In this document: positions 24,968 through 33,387 of the stretch, piece after piece
How positions within the stretch are numbered: position 1 is the first letter of the stretch
How the letters are laid out: every line of letters begins with the position of its first letter
Source of the DNA: Spirosoma lacussanchae
GTDB lineage: Bacteria; Bacteroidota; Bacteroidia; Cytophagales; Spirosomataceae
Length of the DNA: 64,000 bases
Direction of reading: 5' to 3'
NCBI RefSeq assembly: GCF_005870035.1
Contig: NZ_SWJG01000003.1
Span: 496,001-560,000, forward strand
Program-made: the position numbers and the translations under genes
Notes under the pieces: generated by a model
Database searches by the model: none
Seen by the model: the letters and a program-made list of their open reading frames with translations, nothing else
What the model was told of the DNA's origin: nothing

Positions 24968-26322
24968 GAATCGGTATCATTGGCGCGGGTATTTCGGGGC
25001 TGACCCTGGCCTACGAACTACAGAAGCGGGGCGTTGACTATCACCTCTGGGAAGCCTCGGCCGAGCCGGGGGGCTACATCCGGTCCAGGCGCGAGCTGGT
25101 GGGCAACGCGTCGTACCTGCGCGAGCTGGGCCCCAACTCACTGCTGGGCGGTGATGAGCTGCTGGCCTGGATCGACGAACTCGGCCTCACCCCCGAGCTG
25201 CTCTTTGCCAACCCCGTCAGTAAAGCCCGCTTCATTTACCGCAATGGGCAGTACCGGGCGCTGCCGTCGGGGCCGCCGTCGCTGCTGGGCGGTACGTTCT
25301 TCAGCTGGCGTACCAAATGGGCCATTGTTCGGGAGCTTTTCAACAAAACCAGATCGACCGGTTCTGAAACGCTGGGTCAGTTTTTCCGGCGTAGGTTCTC
25401 CGACGAACTGGTCGACTATGCGCTGGCGCCGTTTGTGAGCGGTATCTATGCCGGTGATCCGGATCAGTTGCTGGTATCCGAAACCTTTCCGATGCTGCTG
25501 ACTTATGAGCGTGAGTATGGATCGGTACTGAAAGGGTTGATCAAAAACCAGTCGGCGGCCGGTCGGCGGCAGTCGTTCAGCTTCCGGAACGGGATGCAGG
25601 CCCTGCCCGACGCTCTGGCCGCCCGCTTAACGAAGCTGTCGCTCAACGATCCGGTCAGCCAGCTTACCCGCACGAGCAACGGCTGGCGCGTGACCAGCGT
25701 ACAGGGAATAACCGAGGTCGATCAACTGGTGCTGGCAGTCGGGGCCAATGCGACTGCGCGGTTGGTTGCGCCTTATTACGAAGGGTTGGCACAGGCCTTG
25801 CAGGCGGTTCGGTATCCGCCCATGACGGCGGTTCATTCAGCTTACAAACGCGCTGACGTGCAGCACCCTCTCAACGGATTTGGTGGGCTGAATCCCGCCG
25901 TAGAGAAGCGGTTTGCCGCCGGGCATATCTGGAGCAGTTCGGTGTTCGGTACCGGACCCGACTCGGGTCGATGCCCGGCCGATGAGGTGCTGTTTACGAC
26001 GTTTGTGGGTGGTATGACCGCGGTCGATAACGCCCGCCAGCCCGACGAGGTTATTTTCAGGAATGTCCACCAGGAGCTGGCCCAGAGCTTTAAGATTCGG
26101 TCTGAAAAGCCCGTATTTCGGGCCATTTACCGCTGGGAGAGCGCCATTCCGCAGTATGACTGGCAGATTGTAGCTGTGCAGCAGCAGGTAGCTGCGGTTA
26201 AAGCGGATAAACTGTTGGTCTGCGCCAACTGGTACGGTGGCCTCTCGCTGGCCGATTGTTTGAAGAAAGCACGTAACCTGGCCGAAGAAATTGGTGCTAA
26301 ATCGCTGATTAACAATTTTTAA
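24964..26322 (+). CDS. hemG: Protoporphyrinogen oxidase, HemY/PPOX type
   Basis: A 452-residue FAD enzyme oxidising protoporphyrinogen IX (or coproporphyrinogen III in HemY variants) in haem synthesis. The dinucleotide motif GAGISGLTLAYEL is at residues 7-19, followed by GGYIRSRR and LRELGPNSLLG. The C-terminal FAD contact region, NWYGGLSLADCLKKARNLAE, matches the family's GG-D pattern. Length is normal. Whether it uses proto- or coproporphyrinogen cannot be decided here. It is coupled to the DUF4296 gene through a 4-base overlap. Confidence 0.92.
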   Translation: MRIGIIGAGISGLTLAYELQKRGVDYHLWEASAEPGGYIRSRRELVGNASYLRELGPNSLLGGDELLAWIDELGLTPELLFANPVSKARFIYRNGQYRALPSGPPSLLGGTFFSWRTKWAIVRELFNKTRSTGSETLGQFFRRRFSDELVDYALAPFVSGIYAGDPDQLLVSETFPMLLTYEREYGSVLKGLIKNQSAAGRRQSFSFRNGMQALPDALAARLTKLSLNDPVSQLTRTSNGWRVTSVQGITEVDQLVLAVGANATARLVAPYYEGLAQALQAVRYPPMTAVHSAYKRADVQHPLNGFGGLNPAVEKRFAAGHIWSSSVFGTGPDSGRCPADEVLFTTFVGGMTAVDNARQPDEVIFRNVHQELAQSFKIRSEKPVFRAIYRWESAIPQYDWQIVAVQQQVAAVKADKLLVCANWYGGLSLADCLKKARNLAEEIGAKSLINNF

Positions 26323-26395
26323 TGGCTTAATTGTACAAAAACGCATAGGTTTCGTGTTGTAGTAATAGATCCCTCATACTAACCTGCTCGACATC

Positions 26396-27196
26396 GTGAA
26401 AGAACGTTTGGTGGTTATTCCCACATATAATGAAATAGAGAACATAGAGGCTATCATCCGTAAAGTGTTCAGCCTGGCCGAGCCGTTCGACATCCTGATC
26501 GTTGACGATGGCTCGCCGGACGGAACGGCCCGCCGTGTTCGCGATTTACAGGAAGAATTCCCTCCCAACGGGTCGGCGCAGCGGCTTCACCTGCTCGAAC
26601 GGCGGGGTAAACTGGGCCTGGGTACAGCTTATATCGATGGGTTTAAGTGGGCCTTGTCGCGGGGGTATCAGTACCTGTTCGAGATGGATGCCGACTTCTC
26701 TCACAACCCCGAAGATCTGATCCGGTTGTACCACGCCTGTGCGGATGAAGGGCCGAAGCGGGCCGACGTGGCAGTCGGGTCGCGGTACATCAAAGGCGTA
26801 AACGTGGTAAACTGGCCCATGGGCCGGGTGCTGATGTCGTATTTTGCCGGGGTGTACGTGCGGTTCGTGACGGGCATGTCGATTATGGACCCCACGGCCG
26901 GTTTTGTCTGCTATCGGCGCGAGGTGCTGGAAGTGATTCTGCACAACCCAATCAAATTTGTGGGCTATGCTTTCCAGATCGAAATGAAATTTACGTGCTG
27001 GAAATACGGATTCCGGATTACCGAAGTCCCCATTATTTTCACCGACCGTACCAAAGGCGTCTCAAAAATGTCGTCCAAGATTTTCAAAGAGGCCGTTTTT
27101 GGTGTACTACAGATGAAAATCAGCAGCTTTTTCCGCCACTACATCCCCCGCCCGGAAGCGGCCGTACGAGCCGAAGAACCCGTCGATGCGGTGTAA
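26396..27196 (+). CDS. Polyprenol-phosphate mannosyltransferase (Dpm1-like, GT2)
   Basis: A 266-residue glycosyltransferase family 2 enzyme. Dpm1-like members transfer mannose (or another sugar) from a nucleotide sugar to a polyprenyl phosphate at the cytosolic membrane face. Seen are VVIPTYNEIENIE, DDGSPDGTA, the DxD region FEMDADFSHNPEDL, and MDPTAGFVCYRR. No C-terminal membrane segments are present, so it is the short soluble form. The frame begins with GTG at 26396, and no in-frame ATG fits. Its last 73 bases are repeated at 29266-29338. Confidence 0.92.
   Translation: MKERLVVIPTYNEIENIEAIIRKVFSLAEPFDILIVDDGSPDGTARRVRDLQEEFPPNGSAQRLHLLERRGKLGLGTAYIDGFKWALSRGYQYLFEMDADFSHNPEDLIRLYHACADEGPKRADVAVGSRYIKGVNVVNWPMGRVLMSYFAGVYVRFVTGMSIMDPTAGFVCYRREVLEVILHNPIKFVGYAFQIEMKFTCWKYGFRITEVPIIFTDRTKGVSKMSSKIFKEAVFGVLQMKISSFFRHYIPRPEAAVRAEEPVDAV
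27124..27196 (+). repeat. Tail repeat, left copy (3' end of the mannosyltransferase gene)
   Basis: These 73 bases encode SFFRHYIPRPEAAVRAEE-PVDAV plus stop and recur at 29266-29338 with 69 of 73 identities. All four differences are at third codon positions and are silent (ATC/ATT, GAA/GAG, GTG/GTA, TAA/TAG). The two copies bracket an AT-richer island, like left and right ends of an element that entered the 3' end of a gene. Confidence 0.9.
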
Positions 27197-27326
27197 TCAA
27201 CCAGAGTAGTTGAGGCCTCACAGGTATGCTAAAGGGAGAGTGAGGGCACGTTTTTAAAAGTCTGGATAATGAATCTGCATTCGCCAGACGTTTACTATTG
27301 ACGGCTTTTAAGGTTGGCAACAAAGC

Positions 27327-27764
27327 TCACGGAGGAGACAATTTTGTAAGCATCTCGGCGGGTGTTACGACAGGTAATTGGCTCTGATCTGCCAGACGAA
27401 AATCTTTGGTGTTACCCGTTACAAAGTACTGGATGGCTCGATTATCCAGCGCGGTTTGATACTGAAACCCGTCTTCCAGGTCTGTGATGGTCATCAATTG
27501 GCTGGCTGTTGCAAACGTATTTTTATCAGCTCCCGCCACTTGTACGAGAGCCAGAAAGCTCAGTAGCGCGTCTCGCTGTTTTTGCCCTCGTTTTCCGGCA
27601 CGGTGCAATACATAAGACACTGTATAAACCGAACCGGCGGAGATGTAAATAGTCAGGCGGTTTTCTTCGGCAGCTAGAAACAGGCGGGTCGCTTCGTCGG
27701 CAAAGGTATCTTCGCGGTCTAGGAGCCAGTCCAGAATCACGTTTGTATCCGCAAAAATGGTCAT
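27327..27764 (-). CDS. PIN-domain ribonuclease, VapC-like toxin
   Basis: A 145-residue PIN-domain protein. Acidic active-site residues are visible in FADTNVILDWLLDRED (Asp about residue 5), in the central helix and in TDLEDGFQY with a following Asn/Asp (DNRAIQYFVTGNTKDF). Family members cleave tRNA or other RNA when freed from the antitoxin. It overlaps the upstream antitoxin gene by 4 bases. RNA target unknown. Confidence 0.85.
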   Translation of the reverse strand: MTIFADTNVILDWLLDREDTFADEATRLFLAAEENRLTIYISAGSVYTVSYVLHRAGKRGQKQRDALLSFLALVQVAGADKNTFATASQLMTITDLEDGFQYQTALDNRAIQYFVTGNTKDFRLADQSQLPVVTPAEMLTKLSPP

Positions 27765-28015
27765 AGGCCGAAATGGTCTCTGTACATCATGTCCCGAATC
27801 TGCTTATCGGTTTTCTGACTCAGGCTGCTTTTGGCAATGCCCCGTAGGCTCTGAGCGCTCGAACTGGCCGGACTTGATTCAGGTATGCCAACGTCTGCCG
27901 ACGTCAGAAGCTGCTCAATCATAGCCGATAAGGATTGGTGCTGCTGTTTGGCCAGCCGTTTGGCATTGGCCACTATCTGTTCGTCAACAGTCAGGGTTAG
28001 CTTCACTTTACCCAT
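27761..28015 (-). CDS. Ribbon-helix-helix type antitoxin (DUF6364-like)
   Basis: An 84-residue protein. The N-terminus KVKLTLTVDEQIVANAKRLA, followed by QQHQSLSAMIEQLL, fits a ribbon-helix-helix DNA-binding domain. The C-terminal tail, with SLSQKTDKQIRDMMYRDHFG, would wrap the toxin. It precedes and overlaps the PIN toxin gene (ATGA), the usual antitoxin-toxin order. Palindromic ACGTAT elements lie directly upstream. Confidence 0.8.
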   Translation of the reverse strand: MGKVKLTLTVDEQIVANAKRLAKQQHQSLSAMIEQLLTSADVGIPESSPASSSAQSLRGIAKSSLSQKTDKQIRDMMYRDHFGL

Positions 28016-28051
28016 ATACGTATTTTTTTCAAAATTCTATTAAAGATACGT
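28016..28051 (-). promoter_or_regulatory. Possible autoregulatory operator of the toxin-antitoxin pair
   Basis: A palindrome ATACGTAT (28016-28023) touches the antitoxin start codon, and ATACGT recurs at 28046-28051, 30 bases away, with AT-rich DNA between. Repeated short sites next to the start are typical for antitoxin binding, but no binding motif is known for this family member. Confidence 0.35.
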
Positions 28052-28238
28052 GTTTCGCCCAAAACAGTACCCGCTGGTGCTCGAAATGAATATCAGGTGA
28101 ACGCTTACCTTGCCTGTCTGACGACTAGATTACAAAGACTAAATGAACTGCTATTAAACAGCCGAATAACCCGTTGATGTAATTTGAGTTTAATGTGTGG
28201 TTTAATAAATTTGGGCAATTACCCCACCGTTAGCTCAT

Positions 28239-29090
28239 ATGATTCTCAAGTTCACCATCGCCATCTTTTTTTTAGCAAACCTTGCGCTAAAAGCACAAAA
28301 TGAAGAGAAAAAATATGAATTCGAGCGATTAACCCGAAAGAAAAATCGTATTCAGCAAATATTGACCTACAGAATAGATCTTGCTACTAACGATAGCAGT
28401 TTAACAGAACACAAATTTTACGATAACCTGGGAAATTTAATTGAAAGGCGACAATATGACTCTATGGGCAAACTGAGATACAAGGGTATATTCGATTATA
28501 ATGATAAAGGTCTGTGTACTCAGGAAACAGGATACGACGGAAACAGTAATTTGCTGCAATTATTTATCTATACTTATGATAAAAATGGTAATCAGACCGA
28601 CTATCAGCAATTGAGTCCTGATAAAAAAATATGGGTTCATCAAAAGAGCGTCTTTAACTCACAAGGCCAACGTATTAAGCTTTACAATCATTCGGAAGAA
28701 CGGGGTGGGTTTTATTTGAGTGCTACTTTTGCCTATGACAGCGCTGGTCGTGCCGTTAGCTCTACTACGTATAGTATTGATGGCGATACTGGTAGTAGCG
28801 ATGAATATCGTTATGATGATAGCGGTAATTTGATAGAAACATACCAGGTCATGGGTGATCAAAAAACACTTGTCTATAAAAATCGATACAATGAAAAAAA
28901 TCAACTGACAGAAAAACAATATTATCAAAGAAATCAACACATTACTAACGGGCGTCCGCAAGCAGTTCCCTCTGATCGACGAATGCTATTTACTTATGAT
29001 ACAGAGGGTAATGTAATCGATGAATCAACCTGGAATAAAACGACGTTGGTTAAACGTACTCGGTATTATTTTGTAAAGAAAATACCTTAA
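28239..29090 (+). CDS. Secreted YD/RHS-like repeat protein, unknown function
   Basis: A 283-residue protein with a signal peptide (LANLALKAQ). The mature part repeats a roughly 20-30-residue unit with Y-D-x-x-G-N/K cores: KFYDNLGNLIERRQYDSMGK, FDYNDKGL, YTYDKNGNQTDY, FAYDSAGRAV, YRYDDSGNLIETY and FTYDTEGNVIDE. This resembles the YD repeats of RHS proteins in a short form without a toxin domain. Base composition is far more AT-rich than neighbours, with codons such as AAT, GAT and TTA common, which indicates acquisition from another source. Confidence 0.75.
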   Translation: MILKFTIAIFFLANLALKAQNEEKKYEFERLTRKKNRIQQILTYRIDLATNDSSLTEHKFYDNLGNLIERRQYDSMGKLRYKGIFDYNDKGLCTQETGYDGNSNLLQLFIYTYDKNGNQTDYQQLSPDKKIWVHQKSVFNSQGQRIKLYNHSEERGGFYLSATFAYDSAGRAVSSTTYSIDGDTGSSDEYRYDDSGNLIETYQVMGDQKTLVYKNRYNEKNQLTEKQYYQRNQHITNGRPQAVPSDRRMLFTYDTEGNVIDESTWNKTTLVKRTRYYFVKKIP

Positions 29091-29458
29091 AATTCTGCCA
29101 AACATTGGAAGGATGACGCCCGTATGTAGTTGATAGGACTACGTGCAGCGAGAGGGGAAAAGTAAACGACCTATGAGAAGTAGGTTGTTGTTAGCTTGAA
29201 GGCTATATCATAACTTGGGCTGAATGCTCCAATACAAAACAATTTACTGGTTCTCGTATGCTCCTCAGCTTTTTCCGCCACTACATTCCCCGCCCGGAAG
29301 CGGCCGTACGAGCCGAGGAACCCGTCGATGCGGTATAGGGCGTTGGATCGTTGGTCGGTACCTATTTTATTGCGCACCCGTTGTTGTGGGAACACAGCAG
29401 CGGGTGTTGCATTTAGTGCTGTTCCAATCGGACTCGTATCTATTAACTCTCTGCCGCT
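29091..29458. other. Intergenic region with island right end
   Basis: 368 bases between the YD-repeat gene and the GNAT gene. The first 175 bases are non-coding, with no clear motif. At 29266-29338 lies the second copy of the mannosyltransferase tail; from 29339 on, composition returns to that of the core chromosome, and 120 bases of leader precede the GNAT ATG. Confidence 0.6.
29266..29338 (+). pseudogene. Tail repeat, right copy (orphan 3' end of the mannosyltransferase gene)
   Basis: The last 23 codons plus stop of the mannosyltransferase gene, without the rest of the gene. Only silent differences separate it from the copy at 27124. It is the probable original gene end displaced by the island, or a gene end brought in by recombination. 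It has no start codon and is not expected to be translated. Confidence 0.85.
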
Positions 29459-29920
29459 ATGAATTTACTATACCGGTTGGCAACTGAAGCTGACCTGATC
29501 GATATTGTCGGGCTGCTGGCCGACGATCCGCTGGGGGCTGCGAGAGACCCTTTTCAGCTGCCTCTGCCCGAGTCGTACTACCGGGCGTTCCGGGCCATTG
29601 CGAACGATCCGAACCAGGAACTGACGGTTGCCGAACAGAATGGCGAGATCGTAGCTATGTTTCAACTCAGTTTTATTCCGTGTCTGACCCACCAGGGGAG
29701 TACCCGGGCTCAGGTAGAATCGGTGCGGGTCAAATCGGCGTACCGGGGGCAGGGTATCGGCACTACCGTGTTTGAGTACATTATTCGGCGTGCCAATGAT
29801 AAGGGAGCCCGGCTGCTTCAGCTCACTACCGATAAGAAACGGCATGATGCCAAACGATTTTATGCGTCGCTCGGCTTTGTTGATTCGCACGAGGGCATGA
29901 AGCTGAATTTACACCAATAA
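29459..29920 (+). CDS. GNAT-family N-acetyltransferase
   Basis: A 153-residue acetyltransferase. The acetyl-CoA binding motif is visible as VKSAYRGQGIGTTVFEYIIRR cut in two parts (RGQGIG near residue 100), followed by GARLLQLTTDKKRHDAKRFY and ASLGF at the end of the fold. The N-terminus matches the usual first strand, YRLATEADLIDIVGLL. Substrate unknown. It lies just outside the island's right border and ends before a good terminator. Confidence 0.88.
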   Translation: MNLLYRLATEADLIDIVGLLADDPLGAARDPFQLPLPESYYRAFRAIANDPNQELTVAEQNGEIVAMFQLSFIPCLTHQGSTRAQVESVRVKSAYRGQGIGTTVFEYIIRRANDKGARLLQLTTDKKRHDAKRFYASLGFVDSHEGMKLNLHQ

Positions 29921-29970
29921 ACCCTACTGATTCAAACGATGTTGTCGGCTACCTGCGGGCAGCAACGGTC

Positions 29971-30015
29971 AGGGCGATGATCATACCAATGGGGATGGTC
30001 ACCGCCCTTTTTGTA
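29971..30015 (+). terminator. Terminator after the GNAT gene
   Basis: AGGGCGATGATCAT at 29971 pairs with ATGGTCACCGCCCT, with one mismatch and one wobble pair, and the stem is followed by a TTTTTG run. It separates GNAT from the SusC gene. The rest of the gap to 30187 is AT-rich and probably holds the susC promoter, but no TAnnTTTG was found. Confidence 0.7.
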
Positions 30016-30187
30016 TTAATCCTAGTATTTATATGATTTGGATCGACTTATAATATATCGTCAAATAAACAATTAGTGGTATAATTCTTATATAAAAACC
30101 AATAATGCCAAATTTTATTCCATAAACTTCTTAGTTGACATATTAACATATTAAATTGCAAACTGTTTTTAACGCATAACCATCAAC

Positions 30188-33100
30188 ATGAACAGAGTTC
30201 TACAACTTATTTGTCTTCTGATAGTGGTCCTACTGAGTCAGGCTGCTATGGCCCAGGGTCAGGTAGTGACCGGAAAGGTAACAGGCGATGATGGATCTAC
30301 TATACCGGGGGTTACGGTGCTGGTCAAAGGCACAACCCGGGGTACGACAACCAACGCCGACGGCGATTTTCGGATCGAGGCAGCGCCCGGCACCCGGCTT
30401 GTGTTCAGCTTCGTAGGCTACAAGTCTCAGGAGGTAGCGGTAGGGAATCAGTCGGCTATCTCGGTTCGGCTGGAGGCCGATGCCACTAATCTGGACGAGG
30501 TGATCGTAACGACATTCGGTACGGCCAAGCGGGCTTCGTTTACGGGTTCTGCCGGTACGATCTCGGCCGAGAATCTAAAAACCCGCCCCCTAACCAATGT
30601 GGGGCAGGCGCTGGCCGGAGCCGCGGCCGGGGTGCAGACAACGGTCGGTAGCGGCCAGCCCGGTTCGGCGCCGGATATCCGGATTCGGGGCTTCGGCTCG
30701 TACTCGTCGGGTAACGATCCGCTGTACGTGGTAGACGGTATTCCTTTTACGGCTAACATCAGCAACATCAGCCCAAACGATATTGAGAGCATCACGATTC
30801 TGAAAGATGCGGCCTCAACGGCGCTGTATGGCGCCCGGGCCGCCAACGGGGTTGTGGTGATAACGACCAAAAAAGGCGTTAAAGACCAGAGCACGATTTC
30901 GTTCCGGTATACCAAAGGGCTCAACACCCGCGCCCTGCCCGAATACGAGCGCGTCGGTCCGGCTGAGTACTACCCGCTGATGTGGGAATCGTACCGGAAC
31001 AGTTTGGCCTATCGCGCTACGAGCCCGCTTTCTTTGTCGGCTGCCAATGCCGATGCCAGCAACCGGCTGGTCAGCCTGGTTGGATACAATATCTATAACG
31101 TACCCGACAATCAGCTGGTTGGCGTCGATGGGCAGCTCAACCCGAACGCGCGTCTGTTGTATTCGGCCGAAGATCTGGACTGGGCAAGGCCGTTGATGCG
31201 CCAGGGCAACCGGGATGAATACAACCTCAGCTTTGCGGGCGGACAAAACAAAACGGATTATTTCCTGTCGCTCTCGTACCTGAGCGACAAAGGCTACCTG
31301 ATTCGCTCCGACTTTGAACGGTATACGGCCCGGCTCAACATCAATTCGCAGATAAAACCCTGGTTCAGAACCGGTGCTAACCTATCGGCTACCGTGTCGA
31401 ACTCCAACCAGGCCGATGCCGACGGAAGTACGTCGTTCGTTAACCCATTCTTCTTTGCCCGTACCATGGGGCCGATCTACCCGGTCTATGCCTACGACCC
31501 GGCTAATCCGGGGCAGTTTCTGACCCTGCCCAACGGTAACCGGCGTTATGACTACGGTAACCTGACCGCCCTGGGGCTACCCTCCCGTACGCAATATGCT
31601 GGTCGGCATGCCATTGCGGAAACCGAGTTGAACCAGAACTACTTCCGCCGGAACGTGCTGAGCGGCCGGACCTATGGCGAAGTAACCTTCCTGAAAGACT
31701 TCAAACTGACGGCCAACTTCGGAGCCGACATTACCAACATCAACAACGTGACTTACGGCAACCCCGAAATTGGCGATGGGGCGCCGGCCGGTCGGGCCAC
31801 GCACGAGTTTCAGAACATCAGCGGCTATAACCTGAACCAGTTGCTGAACTACGATAAGTCGATTGGGAAGCATACCGTAGGCGTGTTGCTGGGCCACGAA
31901 AACTTCAGCGTGACCGACAACTTTCTGACGGGCTCCCGCTCGCAGCAGGTACTGGACGGCAACTATGAACTGGTCAACTTTACCACAACGACCAACCTGA
32001 ACTCGGTATACAACGTTCGGCGGGTAGAAGGGTACTTCTCGCGTTTCAACTACGACTATGACCAGCGTTACTTCGTATCGGCATCGGTTCGGCGCGACGG
32101 CACGAGCAAGTTCTACCGCGACAGCCGCTGGGGAACATTTTATTCAGTAAGTGGCGCGTGGCGGCTGGATCAGGAAGATTTCGTGAAAAACATTCCCAGC
32201 ATCAGCCTGCTAAAGCTGCGCGCGTCGTACGGACAGACGGGTAACGATGGCGGTGGTAATACGGGTAGCTTTGCTGCCAACAATACCATCAGCTACTATG
32301 CCTGGCAGCCACTTTTCGCGCTGAACAACAACAACGCGCTGGAAGCCGGTTCGCTCCAGACCAGCCTGGGCAACCGGGATCTGGAGTGGGAGTCGAGCAA
32401 CTCATCAGACGTGGCGCTGGAGTTTGGCCTGTTCAAAGGTCGGATTACGGGTACGATCGAGTACTTCAACCGCCAGTCGTCGAACCTGATTTTTGCCGTA
32501 CCGCTGCCGCTGTCAACGGGGATCACGACTGTAACGCGGAACATCGGTACGATGTACAACCGGGGTGTTGAACTTGAACTGGGCCTGGAGCCGGTTCGTA
32601 CCCAGGGCTTCTCCTGGCGCATCGACCTGAACGCGACCCGCCTGAAAAACCAGATCACGAAGATGCCGGACGAAACTCCGGAGATCATTGACGGCACCAA
32701 AAAGCTGTCCGTTGGTCATTCAATCTATGATTTCTGGCTTCGTGAATACATGGGGGTGAACCCCGCAACGGGCGAAGCTCAGTACCGGGCCAATACCTTC
32801 GTAGCGGCCAACTCGCGTATTACCGAAGCCGGCGATACCGTGACGACCAGCATCAACAATGCCCGTTTCCACTACAACGGCACCTCGATTCCCAAGCTGA
32901 CAGGTGGTATCACCAACTCGTTCAACTACAAAGGATTGACGCTGTCGGGCCTGCTGGTGTACCAGATTGGTGGTAAAATTTACGACGGGGCCTACGCGGC
33001 TCTGATGGGATCGGGTAGCTACGGTAGTGCCAAACACGTCGACATTCTGAACCGCTGGCAATCGTCCGGCGACGTAACCAACGTGCCTCGGATGGACAAC

Positions 33101-33373
33101 GGCCGGACGGCTGACTTCGATGCGGCTTCTGACCGGTGGCTGACCAACGCCAGCTATCTCAACATTCGGTCGGTAACGCTCGGGTACTCGATTCCGAACA
33201 CCCTCTCGCGCCGGATATTCGTGCAAAACGCGCAGGTGTACATCAGTGGCGAGAATTTCTTCCTGCTGTCGGCTCGTAAGGGCATGAACGTTCAGCAGAG
33301 CTTTGCCGGTACCACCTCCAACGTGTTCAGCCCGGCTAAAAGCCTGGTTATGGGTATTTCATTCTCGCTCTAA
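30188..33373 (+). CDS. SusC/RagA-family TonB-linked outer-membrane protein
   Basis: A 1061-residue TonB-dependent transporter that forms the outer-membrane channel of a SusCD uptake complex. A signal peptide ends at AAMAQ; a carboxypeptidase-regulatory-like domain follows (VTGKVTGDDGSTIPGVTVLV, about 26-100), then the TonB-plug domain with the family hallmark IRIRGFGSY...PLYVVDGIPF...ILKDAASTALYG (about 165-215). The 22-strand barrel fills the rest and ends with the typical aromatic-rich C-terminus (VMGISFSL). The substrate cannot be told: no glycoside hydrolase, sulfatase or peptidase gene is adjacent. The susD gene follows 14 bases later. Confidence 0.95.
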   Translation: MNRVLQLICLLIVVLLSQAAMAQGQVVTGKVTGDDGSTIPGVTVLVKGTTRGTTTNADGDFRIEAAPGTRLVFSFVGYKSQEVAVGNQSAISVRLEADATNLDEVIVTTFGTAKRASFTGSAGTISAENLKTRPLTNVGQALAGAAAGVQTTVGSGQPGSAPDIRIRGFGSYSSGNDPLYVVDGIPFTANISNISPNDIESITILKDAASTALYGARAANGVVVITTKKGVKDQSTISFRYTKGLNTRALPEYERVGPAEYYPLMWESYRNSLAYRATSPLSLSAANADASNRLVSLVGYNIYNVPDNQLVGVDGQLNPNARLLYSAEDLDWARPLMRQGNRDEYNLSFAGGQNKTDYFLSLSYLSDKGYLIRSDFERYTARLNINSQIKPWFRTGANLSATVSNSNQADADGSTSFVNPFFFARTMGPIYPVYAYDPANPGQFLTLPNGNRRYDYGNLTALGLPSRTQYAGRHAIAETELNQNYFRRNVLSGRTYGEVTFLKDFKLTANFGADITNINNVTYGNPEIGDGAPAGRATHEFQNISGYNLNQLLNYDKSIGKHTVGVLLGHENFSVTDNFLTGSRSQQVLDGNYELVNFTTTTNLNSVYNVRRVEGYFSRFNYDYDQRYFVSASVRRDGTSKFYRDSRWGTFYSVSGAWRLDQEDFVKNIPSISLLKLRASYGQTGNDGGGNTGSFAANNTISYYAWQPLFALNNNNALEAGSLQTSLGNRDLEWESSNSSDVALEFGLFKGRITGTIEYFNRQSSNLIFAVPLPLSTGITTVTRNIGTMYNRGVELELGLEPVRTQGFSWRIDLNATRLKNQITKMPDETPEIIDGTKKLSVGHSIYDFWLREYMGVNPATGEAQYRANTFVAANSRITEAGDTVTTSINNARFHYNGTSIPKLTGGITNSFNYKGLTLSGLLVYQIGGKIYDGAYAALMGSGSYGSAKHVDILNRWQSSGDVTNVPRMDNGRTADFDAASDRWLTNASYLNIRSVTLGYSIPNTLSRRIFVQNAQVYISGENFFLLSARKGMNVQQSFAGTTSNVFSPAKSLVMGISFSL

Positions 33374-33387
33374 ACGTCAGACAACTA

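Larger units (their letters stand above)
27197..29265. mobile_element. Putative 2.1-kb genomic island inserted at a gene tail
   Basis: The segment between the two tail copies holds a PIN/antitoxin pair and a secreted repeat protein gene and is visibly AT-richer than its flanks, especially 28020-29260. No integrase, transposase or terminal inverted repeat was found, so the mechanism is unknown; it may be a remnant of a larger element or a recombination product between strains. The first 130 bases hold a weak inverted repeat (GTCTGG...CCAGAC near 27260-27300) and no gene. Confidence 0.55.

Noticed and set aside
27197..29265. Insertion sequence or transposon
   Set aside because: No transposase or integrase frame and no terminal inverted repeats; only the duplicated gene tail marks the borders.
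29224..29487. Plus-strand frame across the orphan gene tail
   Set aside because: It reads the duplicated tail in the wrong frame; the meaningful frame is that of the mannosyltransferase end.
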